NCBI RefSeq assembly: GCF_038404745.2
Contig: NZ_JAYKTT020000006.1
Span: 1-64,000, forward strand
Origin: Chlorogloeopsis sp038404745
GTDB taxonomy: Bacteria > Cyanobacteriota > Cyanobacteriia > Cyanobacteriales > Nostocaceae
Direction of reading: 5' to 3'
Length of the DNA: 64,000 nucleotides
Under the pieces are notes generated by a model. The model saw nothing but the letters and a program-made list of their open reading frames with translations. It ran no database searches and was not told the DNA's origin. Below, piece after piece: positions 34,273 through 43,189 of this stretch. Numbering within the stretch: position 1 is the first letter of the stretch; every line of letters begins with the position of its first letter. Position numbers and translations under genes: made by a program.

Positions 34273-35244
34273 ATGGTCAGTGCTGCGACAATAGACGTAG
34301 TTCCAGTAACAGTTCTCACCGGCTATCTGGGAGCAGGAAAAACTACTCTGCTCAATCGCATTCTCACCTACGAACACGGTAAGAAAGTTGCTGTGATCGT
34401 GAATGAATTTGGGGAAGTAGGTATCGATAATCAATTGGTTATCGATACGGATGAAGAAATTTTTGAGATGAACAACGGCTGTATTTGCTGTACGGTGCGG
34501 GGTGATTTAATTCGCATTATCGGCAATTTGATGAAACGCCGTAATAAATTTGACCATTTAGTAATTGAAACTACTGGACTAGCAGATCCTGCACCTGTGA
34601 TTCAAACATTCTTTGTTGATGAAGATATGCGGGACAAAATAGAGCTAGATGCGGTAGTTACGGTTGTGGATGCCAAGCATATCTGGGAGCATTGGGAAGC
34701 GGACGAAGCACAAGAACAGATTGCTTTTGCCGATGTAATCCTACTAAATAAAACGGATTTGGTGACACCAGACGTGCTAGATGAGTTAGAGAGGCGGATT
34801 CGCTCAATGAATGCGATGGCAAAAATCCATCGTACTCGTAACTCTGAGGTAGAAATGGATGCTCTTTTAGGCGTGAAAGCCTTTGATTTGGATCGTGCTT
34901 TGGAAATCGATCCAAATTTCTTGAAGGAAGACGCCCACGAACACGATGAAACTGTATTTTCTGTGGCTTTAGTAGAACAAGGGGCATTAGATGGAGAGAA
35001 ATTAAACAGTTGGTTAGGGGAATTACTGCGAACCCAGGGGGCTGATATTTTCCGTATGAAAGGAATTTTGAACATTGCTGGAGAAGACGATCGCTTTGTC
35101 TTCCAAGGAGTGCATATGATCTTTGAAGGTAAACCTGATCGGCCTTGGAAAGCAAACGAAACCCGGAAAAACGAACTGGTGTTCATTGGGCGTAACCTTG
35201 ATGAAGCCAAACTTAGACAAGATTTTCTCGCTTGTATGGCGTAA
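34273..35244 (+). CDS. COG0523 (CobW/ZNG1-type) metal-chaperone GTPase
   Basis: This 323-residue GTPase belongs to the COG0523 family of metallochaperones. Walker A is GYLGAGKTT (17-25), the family metal-binding CxCC motif is C70-I-C72-C73, the VIETTGLADP motif follows, and NKTD provides guanine recognition. The C-terminal CobW domain carries DAHEHDE. Members with a Zur site usually help to place zinc in essential proteins during zinc scarcity. A Zur-box-like palindrome lies just upstream, and a zinc-type binding protein is encoded three genes on. No cobalamin genes adjoin, so a role in B12 synthesis is unlikely. A strong terminator follows. Confidence 0.9.
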   Translation: MVSAATIDVVPVTVLTGYLGAGKTTLLNRILTYEHGKKVAVIVNEFGEVGIDNQLVIDTDEEIFEMNNGCICCTVRGDLIRIIGNLMKRRNKFDHLVIETTGLADPAPVIQTFFVDEDMRDKIELDAVVTVVDAKHIWEHWEADEAQEQIAFADVILLNKTDLVTPDVLDELERRIRSMNAMAKIHRTRNSEVEMDALLGVKAFDLDRALEIDPNFLKEDAHEHDETVFSVALVEQGALDGEKLNSWLGELLRTQGADIFRMKGILNIAGEDDRFVFQGVHMIFEGKPDRPWKANETRKNELVFIGRNLDEAKLRQDFLACMA

Positions 35245-35252
35245 GCGAAGAT

Positions 35253-35287
35253 AAAAAGTAAAAAGGCTTAAGCCTTTTTACTTTTTT
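35253..35287 (+). terminator. Strong palindromic terminator
   Basis: A 17-base-pair perfect palindrome centred at 35269/35270 (arms around AAAAAGGCTT) ends in a run of six T. With A-rich and T-rich outer ends it could work in both directions. It separates the COG0523 and WD40 genes. Confidence 0.85.
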
Positions 35288-35314
35288 CTCAAAAATTTTA
35301 AAGTTTTAATTGTT

Positions 35315-36364
35315 ATGAATCCCTCTACTATTGACTCTAAAGAGTTTGAACAGTTATTTTTCACGACACTTTCAGATTACATCACAGCGATCGCTTGGTC
35401 ACCACAAGGTAAAACTTTAGCAGCCGCTTCTGCTTTTGGAGAAGTTGCACTATGGGAAAATGAAAAGCTGACTACTCTGCAAGTTGGTAATGATGTATCT
35501 TTCAACTGCCTTGCCTTTTCCTATGATGGGCAGTTCTTAGCTGTAGGTGGGCAAGACGGACGAGTAAAAATATGGCGAAAAGGTCAATTAATCAGCACTT
35601 TAGGAAATGCTACCGCTTGGATTGACAAACTGGCTTGGCACCCTACCAGCAACCAGCTAGCTTTTAGTTTGGGGCGCTACGTCCAAGTTTGGGATGCTGA
35701 TTTTCGTGAGATTGTTGTTACCCTAAATTTTGAGTCGTCTTCAGCACTGGGTATTGACTGGTCTAGCGACGGGGAGTACCTTGCTATTTGCGGTCATCGG
35801 GGAGTAAAGGTATGGAATAGCCAAGATTGGTATGAAGAACCGTACATACTAGATATACCTTCTGCTTGTATTACTATGGCTTGGTCGCCAGATGGCAAGT
35901 ATCTCGCTTCTGCTAATATGGATCGCACGCTGACTGTTGTTGAAACTCAGCTCTTAATCTCTGGCAAAGAACCCCAGCCTTGGGTAATGCGGGGTTTTCC
36001 TGGAAAAATTCGCCAAATTGCATGGTCAAACATTAGTAACCAAAACAATGCGCCTCTTTTAGCCTGCTGTAGTGTTGACGGTATTATCGTGTGGGAAAAG
36101 TCGCCTGATGAATCACTGGGTTGGGAAGCAACGGTGTTAACTAATCATGTAGATGTAATTAATGCGATCGCTTTTGCACCCAACAGCTTGCTGCTTGCTT
36201 CTGCTGGTGCTGATGGCTGGATTTGTTTATGGCAACAAGCCAAGCAAGTATTGCAAATTCTCACAGGAGACTCAGAAGGCTTTTCTTGTCTAGCATGGCA
36301 TCCCCAAGGTAACCAAATTGCCGCAGGTGCTGAAAATGGTGAATTGATAATTTGGTCAAAGTAA
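35315..36364 (+). CDS. WD40 repeat protein
   Basis: This 349-residue protein is made of about seven to eight WD40 repeats that should close into a single beta-propeller. Repeat cores include AIAWSPQGKTLAAASAFGEV, CLAFSYDGQFLAVGGQDGRV, AIAFAPNSLLLASAGADGWI and CLAWHPQGNQIAAGAENGEL. There is no signal peptide, kinase or other domain, so it is probably a cytoplasmic scaffold. It follows the Zur-box-linked GTPase by 70 bases but beyond a strong terminator, so it may have its own promoter or depend on read-through. Whether it takes part in zinc homeostasis is inference from position only. Confidence 0.88.
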   Translation: MNPSTIDSKEFEQLFFTTLSDYITAIAWSPQGKTLAAASAFGEVALWENEKLTTLQVGNDVSFNCLAFSYDGQFLAVGGQDGRVKIWRKGQLISTLGNATAWIDKLAWHPTSNQLAFSLGRYVQVWDADFREIVVTLNFESSSALGIDWSSDGEYLAICGHRGVKVWNSQDWYEEPYILDIPSACITMAWSPDGKYLASANMDRTLTVVETQLLISGKEPQPWVMRGFPGKIRQIAWSNISNQNNAPLLACCSVDGIIVWEKSPDESLGWEATVLTNHVDVINAIAFAPNSLLLASAGADGWICLWQQAKQVLQILTGDSEGFSCLAWHPQGNQIAAGAENGELIIWSK

Positions 36365-36406
36365 ATGTATAGCAGGAAACAGTAAAAATTCCACTTTTAT
36401 TATTGA

Positions 36407-36440
36407 CGATGAAACTTGTTTCATCGAGACAGCCTTTTTT
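36407..36440 (+). terminator. Probable terminator after WD40 gene
   Basis: CGATGAAAC and GTTTCATCG form a perfect nine-pair stem (36407-36426). A run of six T starts eight bases later. The offset of the T run makes this less certain than the neighbouring terminators. Confidence 0.5.
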
Positions 36441-36522
36441 AAACTAGCGGGAACAACAGCAACTAATGACCAATCAGTAATAATTGGGTATGCTGTAATG
36501 CTATAGCGTCTTTTTTTCAACT

Positions 36523-36798
36523 ATGAAAATAATCAAACTAATTTTACTGGCTTTTCCTGTAGTCACTGCCTCTATACTGCTAATTGCCAGTCCCGCAGTT
36601 GCATCAGGTTTCCAATCTACACCTGTTACACCCCATTTCACCCTGAGTTCGACACAACCAATTCACCAATTAGTTGCATCAAAGGTGTCTAGTGATTCCA
36701 AATCAATCATGGATCAACTCGGTTGTAATTGTGCTAGTTGTGTTAAAGCTAAACTCCAAATGGAAGGTAAGCTAACACTTACAAACCTTTTATATTAA
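36523..36798 (+). CDS. Small secreted cysteine-motif protein
   Basis: This 91-residue protein starts with a clear signal peptide: KIIKLILLAFPVVTASILLIASPAVASG, cleavable after A-V-A. The mature part is about 60 residues and contains LGCNCASCVK, a C-x-C-x2-C group that could bind a metal or a cluster. I do not recognise the family. It sits between a WD40 gene and a zinc-type binding-protein gene, downstream of a Zur-box-linked GTPase, so a metal-related envelope role is a reasonable guess. A strong terminator follows, so it is probably transcribed separately. Confidence 0.7.
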   Translation: MKIIKLILLAFPVVTASILLIASPAVASGFQSTPVTPHFTLSSTQPIHQLVASKVSSDSKSIMDQLGCNCASCVKAKLQMEGKLTLTNLLY

Positions 36799-36836
36799 CC
36801 CTAATCGAGAGTACTTTTAATCTTTTCTGTAAAAGG

Positions 36837-36879
36837 GTGAGGAGTAACTTTTTAGTTCACTCCTCACTTTCGCGTTTTT
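36837..36879 (+). terminator. Terminator after small secreted protein gene
   Basis: GTGAGGAGT pairs with ACTCCTCAC, extended by AAC/GTT past a one-base bulge, around TTTTTA. A T-rich run follows. Confidence 0.75.
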
Positions 36880-37082
36880 AATATTTATTACTAAATCCAT
36901 TTATTAATAATCACCAATTTTTCTTATAGTCTAAATTTTGATTTGGAATAAATAGTAATATTTATAAAAAATCCTACTACTAAACAATAATATATATCCA
37001 TCAATAAGCAAATTTGGCTTTCAGGTAACGCCCACTATCTTTTCTGCCCCTAACTTCTAATTCAACTGTTAATCGGGGTTTT

Positions 37083-38090
37083 ATGTTAAAAACATTACAA
37101 CATAACCAACTTCTAAGTCTCATTTTCATTACTTTAACTGCTGGATGTGTTGGCTGTAGTAATGTCAGTAATTTGCTCAACACTTCTTCTACAACTACTA
37201 TTACCTCGGATGAATTAAACAGTAATTTACCTAGAGTTGTTGCAACCACTAGTGTTTTATGTGATTTAATCAAACAGGTGGCAGCACAGACTGTAGCTCT
37301 TACCTGCTTAATACCTCCTGAGGTTAATCCTCACCTTTATCAACCAAAAACGGAAGACCGCCAAGCTATCAATAAAGCAAATATCATTTTCTTTAATGGC
37401 TATAATTTTGAACCAAATTTATTCAAAGTTATAAAAGCAAGTAAAAATGGTGCAGCAAAAATCGCAGTTGCTCAACGTGCTGTTCCCAAACCACTACAAT
37501 ATAGAAAAGATGGAAGAATCGTACCCGATCCTCATGTTTGGCACAATCCCAAAAATGGGATGAGGATGGTAGAAGTAATTAGCACCAATCTTAGTAAAGT
37601 ATCTCCTGAGAATGCGTCTATCTACAAAAGTAATACTCAAAAAATCAAACAAGAACTAGCACAACTTGATACCTGGATTAAATCGAGAATAGCTAGTATT
37701 CCTCCTAAAAATCGTGAGTTAATTACAGTCCATAACACAATGGGTTATTATGCAAAAGCTTATAATCTTTCATGGACAAGTGCTTTACAAAGTGTTAATA
37801 ATCAAGAAAAAATTCCAGCTACAAGAGTTAAAACACTAGTTCAAACTATTAAGCAAGCAAGAGTACCACGAATTTTTATAGAGACTACAACTAATCCTAG
37901 TGTATTGAATCCTATTATTCAACAAGCAAAAGTAAAAGTCTCAAAAAGGCAATTATTTGCTGATAACTTAGGAGAATTAGGAAGTGATGGAGATACCTAT
38001 CAAAAAATGCTCACTGCTAATACCCGCACAATTGTAGAAGGGTTAGGCGGAACATATCTCATCTTTGAACCACACACAGTGAAAAATTAA
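37083..38090 (+). CDS. Zinc-type ABC transporter solute-binding lipoprotein
   Basis: This 335-residue protein is a cluster A-I metal-binding receptor (ZnuA/TroA/PsaA family). An N-terminal signal ends in the lipobox LTAGC with Cys22. The four usual ligand positions read His84 (NPHLYQP), His151 (PDPHVWHNP), His216 (TVHNTMGYYA) and Asp293 (FADNLGE). A third His rather than Glu favours zinc over manganese, by comparison with TroA/ZnuA versus PsaA/MntC. The His-rich loop of many ZnuA proteins is absent. No permease or ATPase gene adjoins, so it must use partners encoded elsewhere. Its position downstream of a Zur-box-linked GTPase supports a zinc role. Confidence 0.85.
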   Translation: MLKTLQHNQLLSLIFITLTAGCVGCSNVSNLLNTSSTTTITSDELNSNLPRVVATTSVLCDLIKQVAAQTVALTCLIPPEVNPHLYQPKTEDRQAINKANIIFFNGYNFEPNLFKVIKASKNGAAKIAVAQRAVPKPLQYRKDGRIVPDPHVWHNPKNGMRMVEVISTNLSKVSPENASIYKSNTQKIKQELAQLDTWIKSRIASIPPKNRELITVHNTMGYYAKAYNLSWTSALQSVNNQEKIPATRVKTLVQTIKQARVPRIFIETTTNPSVLNPIIQQAKVKVSKRQLFADNLGELGSDGDTYQKMLTANTRTIVEGLGGTYLIFEPHTVKN

Positions 38091-38117
38091 ATTATAAATT
38101 TTAAATCTAACATTTAT

Positions 38118-38390
38118 ATGACTTGTGAATTGTGTGCAAGAGAGGTGGAACACTTAACTGTTCACCACCTAATTCCTAGACAGAAAAAAGGTCATCACGG
38201 CCCGAAAATAAGTATATGTTCTGCCTGTCATAGGCAAATTCACAATTTGTTTGATAATACCCGTCTGGCACAGGAGTTAAATTCAGTAGAAAAATTAAGA
38301 AATGAACCACAAATGCAGAAATTTCTAGCTTGGGTAAGAAAGCAAAATCCTGATAAACGCGTCAAGGTTCATCGTCATAAAAAAGGATAA
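38118..38390 (+). CDS. HNH endonuclease domain protein
   Basis: This 90-residue protein is essentially a single HNH domain. It has CELCAREVEHLTVHHLIPR, with the paired C-x2-C and the H-H of the first motif, and later CSACHRQIHNLF, with the second C-x2-C-H and I-H. Such small HNH proteins are common in cyanobacteria, and most have no proven role. It starts 27 bases after the metal-binding receptor gene and may be co-transcribed with it. The C-terminus is rich in Lys and Arg, suitable for nucleic acid contact. Confidence 0.85.
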   Translation: MTCELCAREVEHLTVHHLIPRQKKGHHGPKISICSACHRQIHNLFDNTRLAQELNSVEKLRNEPQMQKFLAWVRKQNPDKRVKVHRHKKG

Positions 38391-38558
38391 ATATTAAAGC
38401 TTATATAGTTTCATTGTGTGTAATACTATAGAATTATTCTGTATATATAATTTGTGTATAAACATCTAGAAAATTTTTGTATAAGATTCTATTAAGGAGC
38501 GACTAATAATCTAGAACTCAGCAGTAGAAAACTTTGCCAGCCTGCTCCAAAAGACTTT

Positions 38559-39398
38559 TTAGCTGGTTGGTATAGGATGTAAGCCTAATTGAGCAATAGC
38601 GTAAAGATGACTTCCAGTAATTCGATGAAACAGCATTGACAGCCAACCTTTCGCTCCACCAATTTCACTCATAATCGAAAATTCATCTATTAGCTTAAAC
38701 CGCTCACTCCATTCAATAACTTCCTGAATATTTCCTATTCCCCATCTAAACTTTGCAGACATTTTACGCACATATTTTGACTTATTTGCAGTTCTAATTA
38801 ATAAAGGATGAACATAATCAAAAATAATTTGTGTTTGTGTTGTAAAATGCTTTGCAACCATTTGGAAGAATACTTTAACTTCTGCCGATTCAATAAAGTT
38901 GAGAACACCCCCACAAATAATAATTACTGGCTCATTAGTAGACCAAGAAACTATATTTAACCACTGTGGATCAGTCAAGGAACAACCGTTCAAATGGTAG
39001 CGATTATTCTGCGGAAGAAGAGTAGACTTAATCTTAATTACTTCTGATAAATCAATATCAAACCACTTCAAATGTCCATTATCGACCCGATAAAACTGTG
39101 TCGATAAACCTGCCCCTAAGCTAATTGCTGTCGCATCTGGATAAGCATCAAAGAAAAGCCGCAATTGTTGATCAAAAATGCGTCCTCTAATAATATTTTT
39201 TCGGAGTGAATCTGTATCAAGCGGCAAAGTAGAGAAATCAATATTTAATTTAGGCAGAATGTCTTCTGCGATCGCGTCTTGAAATTGGAGATCTGGGAAA
39301 AGAGTAGATGCCTGCGCCCGTGCTATAAACGGAATTAAAAGCGTTTCTGATACGCCTTGTAAACAAGACACGTCAATATAATCACCTGTCTTGCCCAT
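38559..39398 (-). CDS. LCM/TcmP-type O-methyltransferase
   Basis: This 279-residue protein fits the leucine carboxyl methyltransferase-like fold (COG3315, TcmP type). Features are RARIFDQQLR-like RGRIFDQQLRLFFD, the SAM-binding SLGAGLSTQFYRVD, FDIDLSEVIKIK at the end of strand 2 and the IIICGGVLNFIESAEV segment. Such enzymes methylate carboxyl or hydroxyl groups, in several cases in polyketide pathways. No polyketide synthase gene is nearby, so the substrate is open. The gene is isolated on the minus strand. Confidence 0.82.
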   Translation of the reverse strand: MGKTGDYIDVSCLQGVSETLLIPFIARAQASTLFPDLQFQDAIAEDILPKLNIDFSTLPLDTDSLRKNIIRGRIFDQQLRLFFDAYPDATAISLGAGLSTQFYRVDNGHLKWFDIDLSEVIKIKSTLLPQNNRYHLNGCSLTDPQWLNIVSWSTNEPVIIICGGVLNFIESAEVKVFFQMVAKHFTTQTQIIFDYVHPLLIRTANKSKYVRKMSAKFRWGIGNIQEVIEWSERFKLIDEFSIMSEIGGAKGWLSMLFHRITGSHLYAIAQLGLHPIPTS

Positions 39399-39789
39399 AA
39401 AATCTCACTCATACTTACTGCAACGTAACGATTCTAGCTGAAATTTCACAAACAATTACAGACTTGAACTACACCCACCAATCATCTCAAAATTAGTACT
39501 CGTTCCCACTAAAATGAAGGCAGTTAACCATAATTCATCTTTTATAGTCTGGGCAATCTATGTGTAACGCAGATTGCAGGCGAGAAGATTCCCTTACACC
39601 CAATATATATAAGCCAACTTTGTGCATAAATCCTGTCTTGAAAATGGGTTTGGCGGTGTAAGGGTGTAAAGGTGTAGGAAGAGCCAAATTTTCATGCCCT
39701 CGTTGTGTGATTGATCACATCATCCTCTGACTGGATTAAGCCCCCAAACAGCGATCAATTGCCCAAAATATCAGATAACTCTTGCTACT
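39399..39789. other. Intergenic region
   Basis: No gene is visible. It carries the second copy of the CTCGTTGTGT repeat (39699-39720) and a G-rich direct repeat of GGTGTAAG-like units at 39655-39680. Confidence 0.5.
39699..39720. repeat. Dispersed repeat CTCGTTGTGTRAT, copy 2
   Basis: CTCGTTGTGTGAT then TGATCACAT matches 31470-31491 with four differences. The differences keep the right half as an inverted repeat (TGTGAT/ATCACA), suggesting that the fold is maintained. Confidence 0.5.
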
Positions 39790-39990
39790 CTAAGGATCTA
39801 CTTGTTTAGTTTCAGTAGGCGGATGTTTAATCTCTCCCTCGCTGTAACCTAGTTCATACATACTCGCAGCTTGAGAATCTTGTTCTGGTGGCACTTTAGG
39901 TTTTCCAGCCCAAGCATCAGATTTCCCTAAGTTAAACCAATCTTCATCAGTCATTCCAGAGCCAAATGTATTCTGTGTTGTTTGGTTCAT
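39790..39990 (-). CDS. Small hypothetical protein
   Basis: From the ATG at 39990 this is a 66-residue acidic protein. A longer frame starts 15 codons upstream, but AGGG lies nine bases before the chosen ATG. The sequence has an alternating pattern of WFNLGKSDAWAGKPKVPPE and MYELGYSEGEI, two similar helix-like blocks (x-x-LGxSxxxx-G) that look like an internal repeat of a small domain. I recognise no family. It has no signal peptide or membrane segment. Confidence 0.6.
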   Translation of the reverse strand: MNQTTQNTFGSGMTDEDWFNLGKSDAWAGKPKVPPEQDSQAASMYELGYSEGEIKHPPTETKQVDP

Positions 39991-40035
39991 AGTCAGCATC
40001 CCTACTTTTGTTAAACACTTTAGTTTCTTGCACAA

Positions 40036-40474
40036 CTATCGGGAACGCTACGCTGGCAGTTATTAAGTTACGCGATCGCCAGCCTATCTCGGAAGTATGT
40101 ATAAATGTATCCATAACTGTATTAACTTTACGGATACAGTGGAGATTGGCTGGGTGTTTGGCAGCGCTCATAATTTACGATATTTGCACTACTGTTTAAC
40201 AAAATTCCTATACCGTTGGAAAGAACAAGAGAAAATCTTAACGATGAACCGGAGTATGGATAGATGATTGTGAAAAGCTAATAGCCATTTGCTGGGTTGA
40301 GTTAGAAAATCGTGTGATCGCAAAACTAGTAGATGATGCAAGTCTGTGTAAATCAAGCGCAATCAATAGCAGATATTTTACAGAAAGCGATCGCCTACAA
40401 CCCAATTTAAGCGATCGCAAAGAGAGTAGATTAACTTATGATTAATGACTAATGACCAACACAGCGAGCGGTGT
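40036..40474. other. Intergenic region
   Basis: No convincing gene. Several GCGATCG sites cluster at 40070-40080 and 40387-40415. Heptad-like units (ATGATTAATGACTAATGACC) occur at 40438-40457, just past the end of the dehydrogenase gene. Confidence 0.45.
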
Positions 40475-42016
40475 TTATCCCATCCCGCACGTGGAATTGG
40501 CTTTCTCGCCGTCTTTAGGTAGAAATTGAACTAGTGTTTGTTTCGCTCCAAACTCATACAAACTATGTGAATGGTTCGTAACTGCATTGACAAAACGTGA
40601 TGATCGCGACAAATCGCCAAAAATCTCAGTTAGGTTGAGCAATGGTTTGGGATCGGAACTACTAGAACAAGCTAGTTGAGTCAGGATATCTGCCATTAGG
40701 TCATCAATGGGAATGGGTTTACCTTGATCGTCCTGTCCTTTGAGGTAACGGAACCAAGCAGCAACCGTTAGGCTCATGCAGTCAATTGCCCCTTCTTGCT
40801 GCAATGCGTCACGGACTGAGCCTAAAACAAATTTTGGCATTTTGGCGGAGCTATTGAGGCAAAGACGCGGGAGTTGATCCTGAATTTTAGGATTAGCAAA
40901 GCGTTCGATTAAGGTCTTTTTGTAATCGTCTAAATTAATCCCAGGTACAGGTTGAAGTGTGGGTGTTACTTCTGCCATCAAATGCTCGACAGCTTGCCGG
41001 AGCAATGGATCGGTCATCACCTCATGGACATAGGTGTAGCCTGCCAAAGAGCCGAGATAGCCAATTAACAAGTGACTGGCGTTGAGCAGCCGAATTTTCA
41101 TCATCTCGTAGGGATGAACATCGCTCGTCATCTGGACGCCAACAGCTTCCCAATCAGGTCTACCTGCGCTGAAATTATCTTCGACTACCCACTGAAGAAA
41201 TGGTTCGGCAACGACTGGAAAAGCATCATCGATGTTAAACTGTTTCGCCACCATTTTGATATCTGCTGGGGTTGTGGCGGGAGTAATGCGATCAACCATG
41301 CAATTGGGAAACGCCACCTCCTTGGCAACCCAACGTCCCAACTCTGGATTCTGCATTTGTGCAAATGCGGTTAACATTTTGCGGGCAATGTTGCCGTTAC
41401 CTTGGAGATTGTCGCAGGATAATACCGTAAACGGCGCTAGTCCCTGTTTGCGGCGGCGATCGAGTGCTGCCGTTAAAAAGCCATATACTCCTATTGGCTG
41501 ATGAGGATGCTGCAAATCGTACTGGATCGTCGGGTGATTGACATCGAATTCACCGCTGCCTTCAATATAGTAGTAACCTCCTTCCGTAATGGTGAGCGTG
41601 ACGATGCGGCATTTGGGGTTTGCTAAGGTGTCAATTACTGCTTGTCGGTTATCTGGGGCAAACAGATATTTTGTAATAGCACCAATCACACGAGCGCGAT
41701 CGCCTTCTGGCGACCTTTCAACTAAGGTATACAAACAATCTTGAGAATTCAGTGCATCCCGCATTCGCCTGTCAAATTCCAGTAGCCCAACCCCGCAAAT
41801 TCCCCATTCATTATCGGGAAACTGATGAAAGTAATTATCAAGGTATAATGCTTGATGTGCTCGATGAAACCCACCCACACCGATATGCACAATTCCATTG
41901 GTAATTTGGTGGCGATCGTAATTGGGTACGCGAACGTTACTCGCTAAACGAGATAAAGATGCTTCATTCAGCTTGATTGCTGAACCTTTGCTGATATTGC
42001 TGTTCATGAGGTTCAT
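40475..42016 (-). CDS. Mannitol dehydrogenase family oxidoreductase
   Basis: This 513-residue protein belongs to the long-chain mannitol dehydrogenase family, which includes mannitol 2-dehydrogenase, D-arabinitol dehydrogenase and fructuronate reductase. The NAD-binding segment IVHIGVGGFHRAHQALYLD, LTITEGGYY, SCDNLQGNGN and the catalytic-region KIRLLNASHLLIGYLG are present. The gene is last of a polyol set (xylulokinase, sugar ABC ATPase, dehydrogenase), which favours mannitol, sorbitol or arabitol over fructuronate. It overlaps the ATPase gene by 53 bases in another frame; a second ATG at 42007 shortens this only slightly. Base composition looks GC-richer than the neighbouring genes. Confidence 0.9.
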   Translation of the reverse strand: MNLMNSNISKGSAIKLNEASLSRLASNVRVPNYDRHQITNGIVHIGVGGFHRAHQALYLDNYFHQFPDNEWGICGVGLLEFDRRMRDALNSQDCLYTLVERSPEGDRARVIGAITKYLFAPDNRQAVIDTLANPKCRIVTLTITEGGYYYIEGSGEFDVNHPTIQYDLQHPHQPIGVYGFLTAALDRRRKQGLAPFTVLSCDNLQGNGNIARKMLTAFAQMQNPELGRWVAKEVAFPNCMVDRITPATTPADIKMVAKQFNIDDAFPVVAEPFLQWVVEDNFSAGRPDWEAVGVQMTSDVHPYEMMKIRLLNASHLLIGYLGSLAGYTYVHEVMTDPLLRQAVEHLMAEVTPTLQPVPGINLDDYKKTLIERFANPKIQDQLPRLCLNSSAKMPKFVLGSVRDALQQEGAIDCMSLTVAAWFRYLKGQDDQGKPIPIDDLMADILTQLACSSSSDPKPLLNLTEIFGDLSRSSRFVNAVTNHSHSLYEFGAKQTLVQFLPKDGEKANSTCGMG

Positions 42017-43091
42017 TCATAGTGAGGTGATGACGGCGAGCTTTGGAAATGGCTTCACCGTTTTGAGCAAACAAATGGCAAAGTTCACCGTTAATGTAAA
42101 TAGGAACAAAATCGTGTATTTGGGCAGGATTATCTCCGTCTGTTTGTACAACTATGGTGTCACCACCCGCAATCTTGACGTAGAGATAGGTTTCTTTGCC
42201 CAATCGCTCTACAACTAACACTTCACCATTCATGGTTGCATTAGTGTGATCGAGTCGCAGATGTTCGGGACGAATCCCCAAAGTTGCTCTATCCCCAACC
42301 GACAGGCTGGCGGGCTTAACCGGAATCATCACCGTTGCGTCACCAGGTAATCTGATCGTTGTACCAGAGCCATGAGCGGCTGTCACTGTCACCGGGAGAA
42401 AGTTCATTTTGGGCGAACCAATAAATCCGGCGACAAATAGATTGCGGGGATGGTGGTATAGTTCCAGCGGGGAACCCACTTGTTCTATAACGCCGCCTTG
42501 CAACACCACAATCTTGTTGGCAAGGGTCATTGCTTCAACTTGATCGTGAGTTACGTAAATCATCGTCGCTTGCAAGCTATCGTGTAAACTAGCAAGCTCG
42601 ATCCGCATTTGCACCCGCAAAGCAGCATCCAAGTTAGACAGCGGCTCATCAAACAAAAACACTTTGGGGTTGCGAACTAGAGCACGACCGATCGCCACTC
42701 GTTGACGTTGTCCTCCCGATAGTTCTCTGGGCTTTCGGTTCAAAAGCGGCTCCAGTTGCAAGATACGAGCGACTTCACGCGCTCTTTCATCCCGTTGGGC
42801 TTTCGGCATACCCGCAAGCCGGAGGCTAAACGCCATATTCTCCGCCACAGTCATGTGAGGATATAAAGCGTAAGTTTGAAACACCATTGCTAAACCGCGT
42901 TTATCCGGAGGCACATCATTGACCTTCTGTCCATCAATCAGCAGATCACCAGAGGTGATTTCTTCTAGTCCAGCAATCATGCGGAGCAAAGTCGATTTCC
43001 CACACCCAGAAGGCCCTACAAAGACAACAAACTCGTGATCTTTGATAGCGGGTGCTTGATGGTAGAAATCATAGGTTGTAGTCGGTCGCAT
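41964..43091 (-). CDS. Polyol ABC transporter ATPase (SmoK/MtlK-like), N-truncated
   Basis: This 375-residue ATPase matches the UgpC/MalK/SmoK group that powers sugar and polyol uptake. Walker A is GPSGCGKST, the signature is LSGGQRQRV, Walker B is VFLFDEPLSNLDAAL, and the C-terminal regulatory TOBE-type domain has GIRPEHLRL. The N-terminus is odd. Family members have about 30 residues, including the A-loop aromatic, before DGEFVVFVGPSG; here only MRPTTTYDFYHQAPAIKDH precedes EFVVFVGPSG. This looks like a deletion junction. No permease or solute-binding gene is adjacent. ATP hydrolysis may still work, but uptake by this operon alone cannot. Confidence 0.88.
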   Translation of the reverse strand: MRPTTTYDFYHQAPAIKDHEFVVFVGPSGCGKSTLLRMIAGLEEITSGDLLIDGQKVNDVPPDKRGLAMVFQTYALYPHMTVAENMAFSLRLAGMPKAQRDERAREVARILQLEPLLNRKPRELSGGQRQRVAIGRALVRNPKVFLFDEPLSNLDAALRVQMRIELASLHDSLQATMIYVTHDQVEAMTLANKIVVLQGGVIEQVGSPLELYHHPRNLFVAGFIGSPKMNFLPVTVTAAHGSGTTIRLPGDATVMIPVKPASLSVGDRATLGIRPEHLRLDHTNATMNGEVLVVERLGKETYLYVKIAGGDTIVVQTDGDNPAQIHDFVPIYINGELCHLFAQNGEAISKARRHHLTMNEPHEQQYQQRFSNQAE

Positions 43092-43189
43092 TGGCTGTAG
43101 GACAACAAAATTATTTTGTTACAGATTTTAGTTGTAAGGTTATACAGCGATCGCCCTTTACAAAAACGCGATGAAATACACTTTATATA

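Noticed and set aside
34602..35210. Two long minus-strand frames opposite the COG0523 GTPase
   Set aside because: They mirror the coding strand of a well-supported gene, are Ser/Arg/Lys-rich, and have no recognisable domain.
34273..35244. Cobalamin-synthesis role for the CobW-like GTPase
   Set aside because: No cobalamin gene adjoins. The Zur-box-like site and CxCC motif favour a zinc role; cobM is 6 kb away on the other strand.
36837..36870. Yfr1-like ACTCCTCAC motif
   Set aside because: The motif is one arm of a terminator stem and lacks the unpaired context and the flanking stems of Yfr1.
39705..39718. CRP-like palindrome TGTGATTGATCACA
   Set aside because: CRP-type sites have six bases between TGTGA and TCACA; here there are four. 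The sequence is better explained as part of a dispersed repeat.
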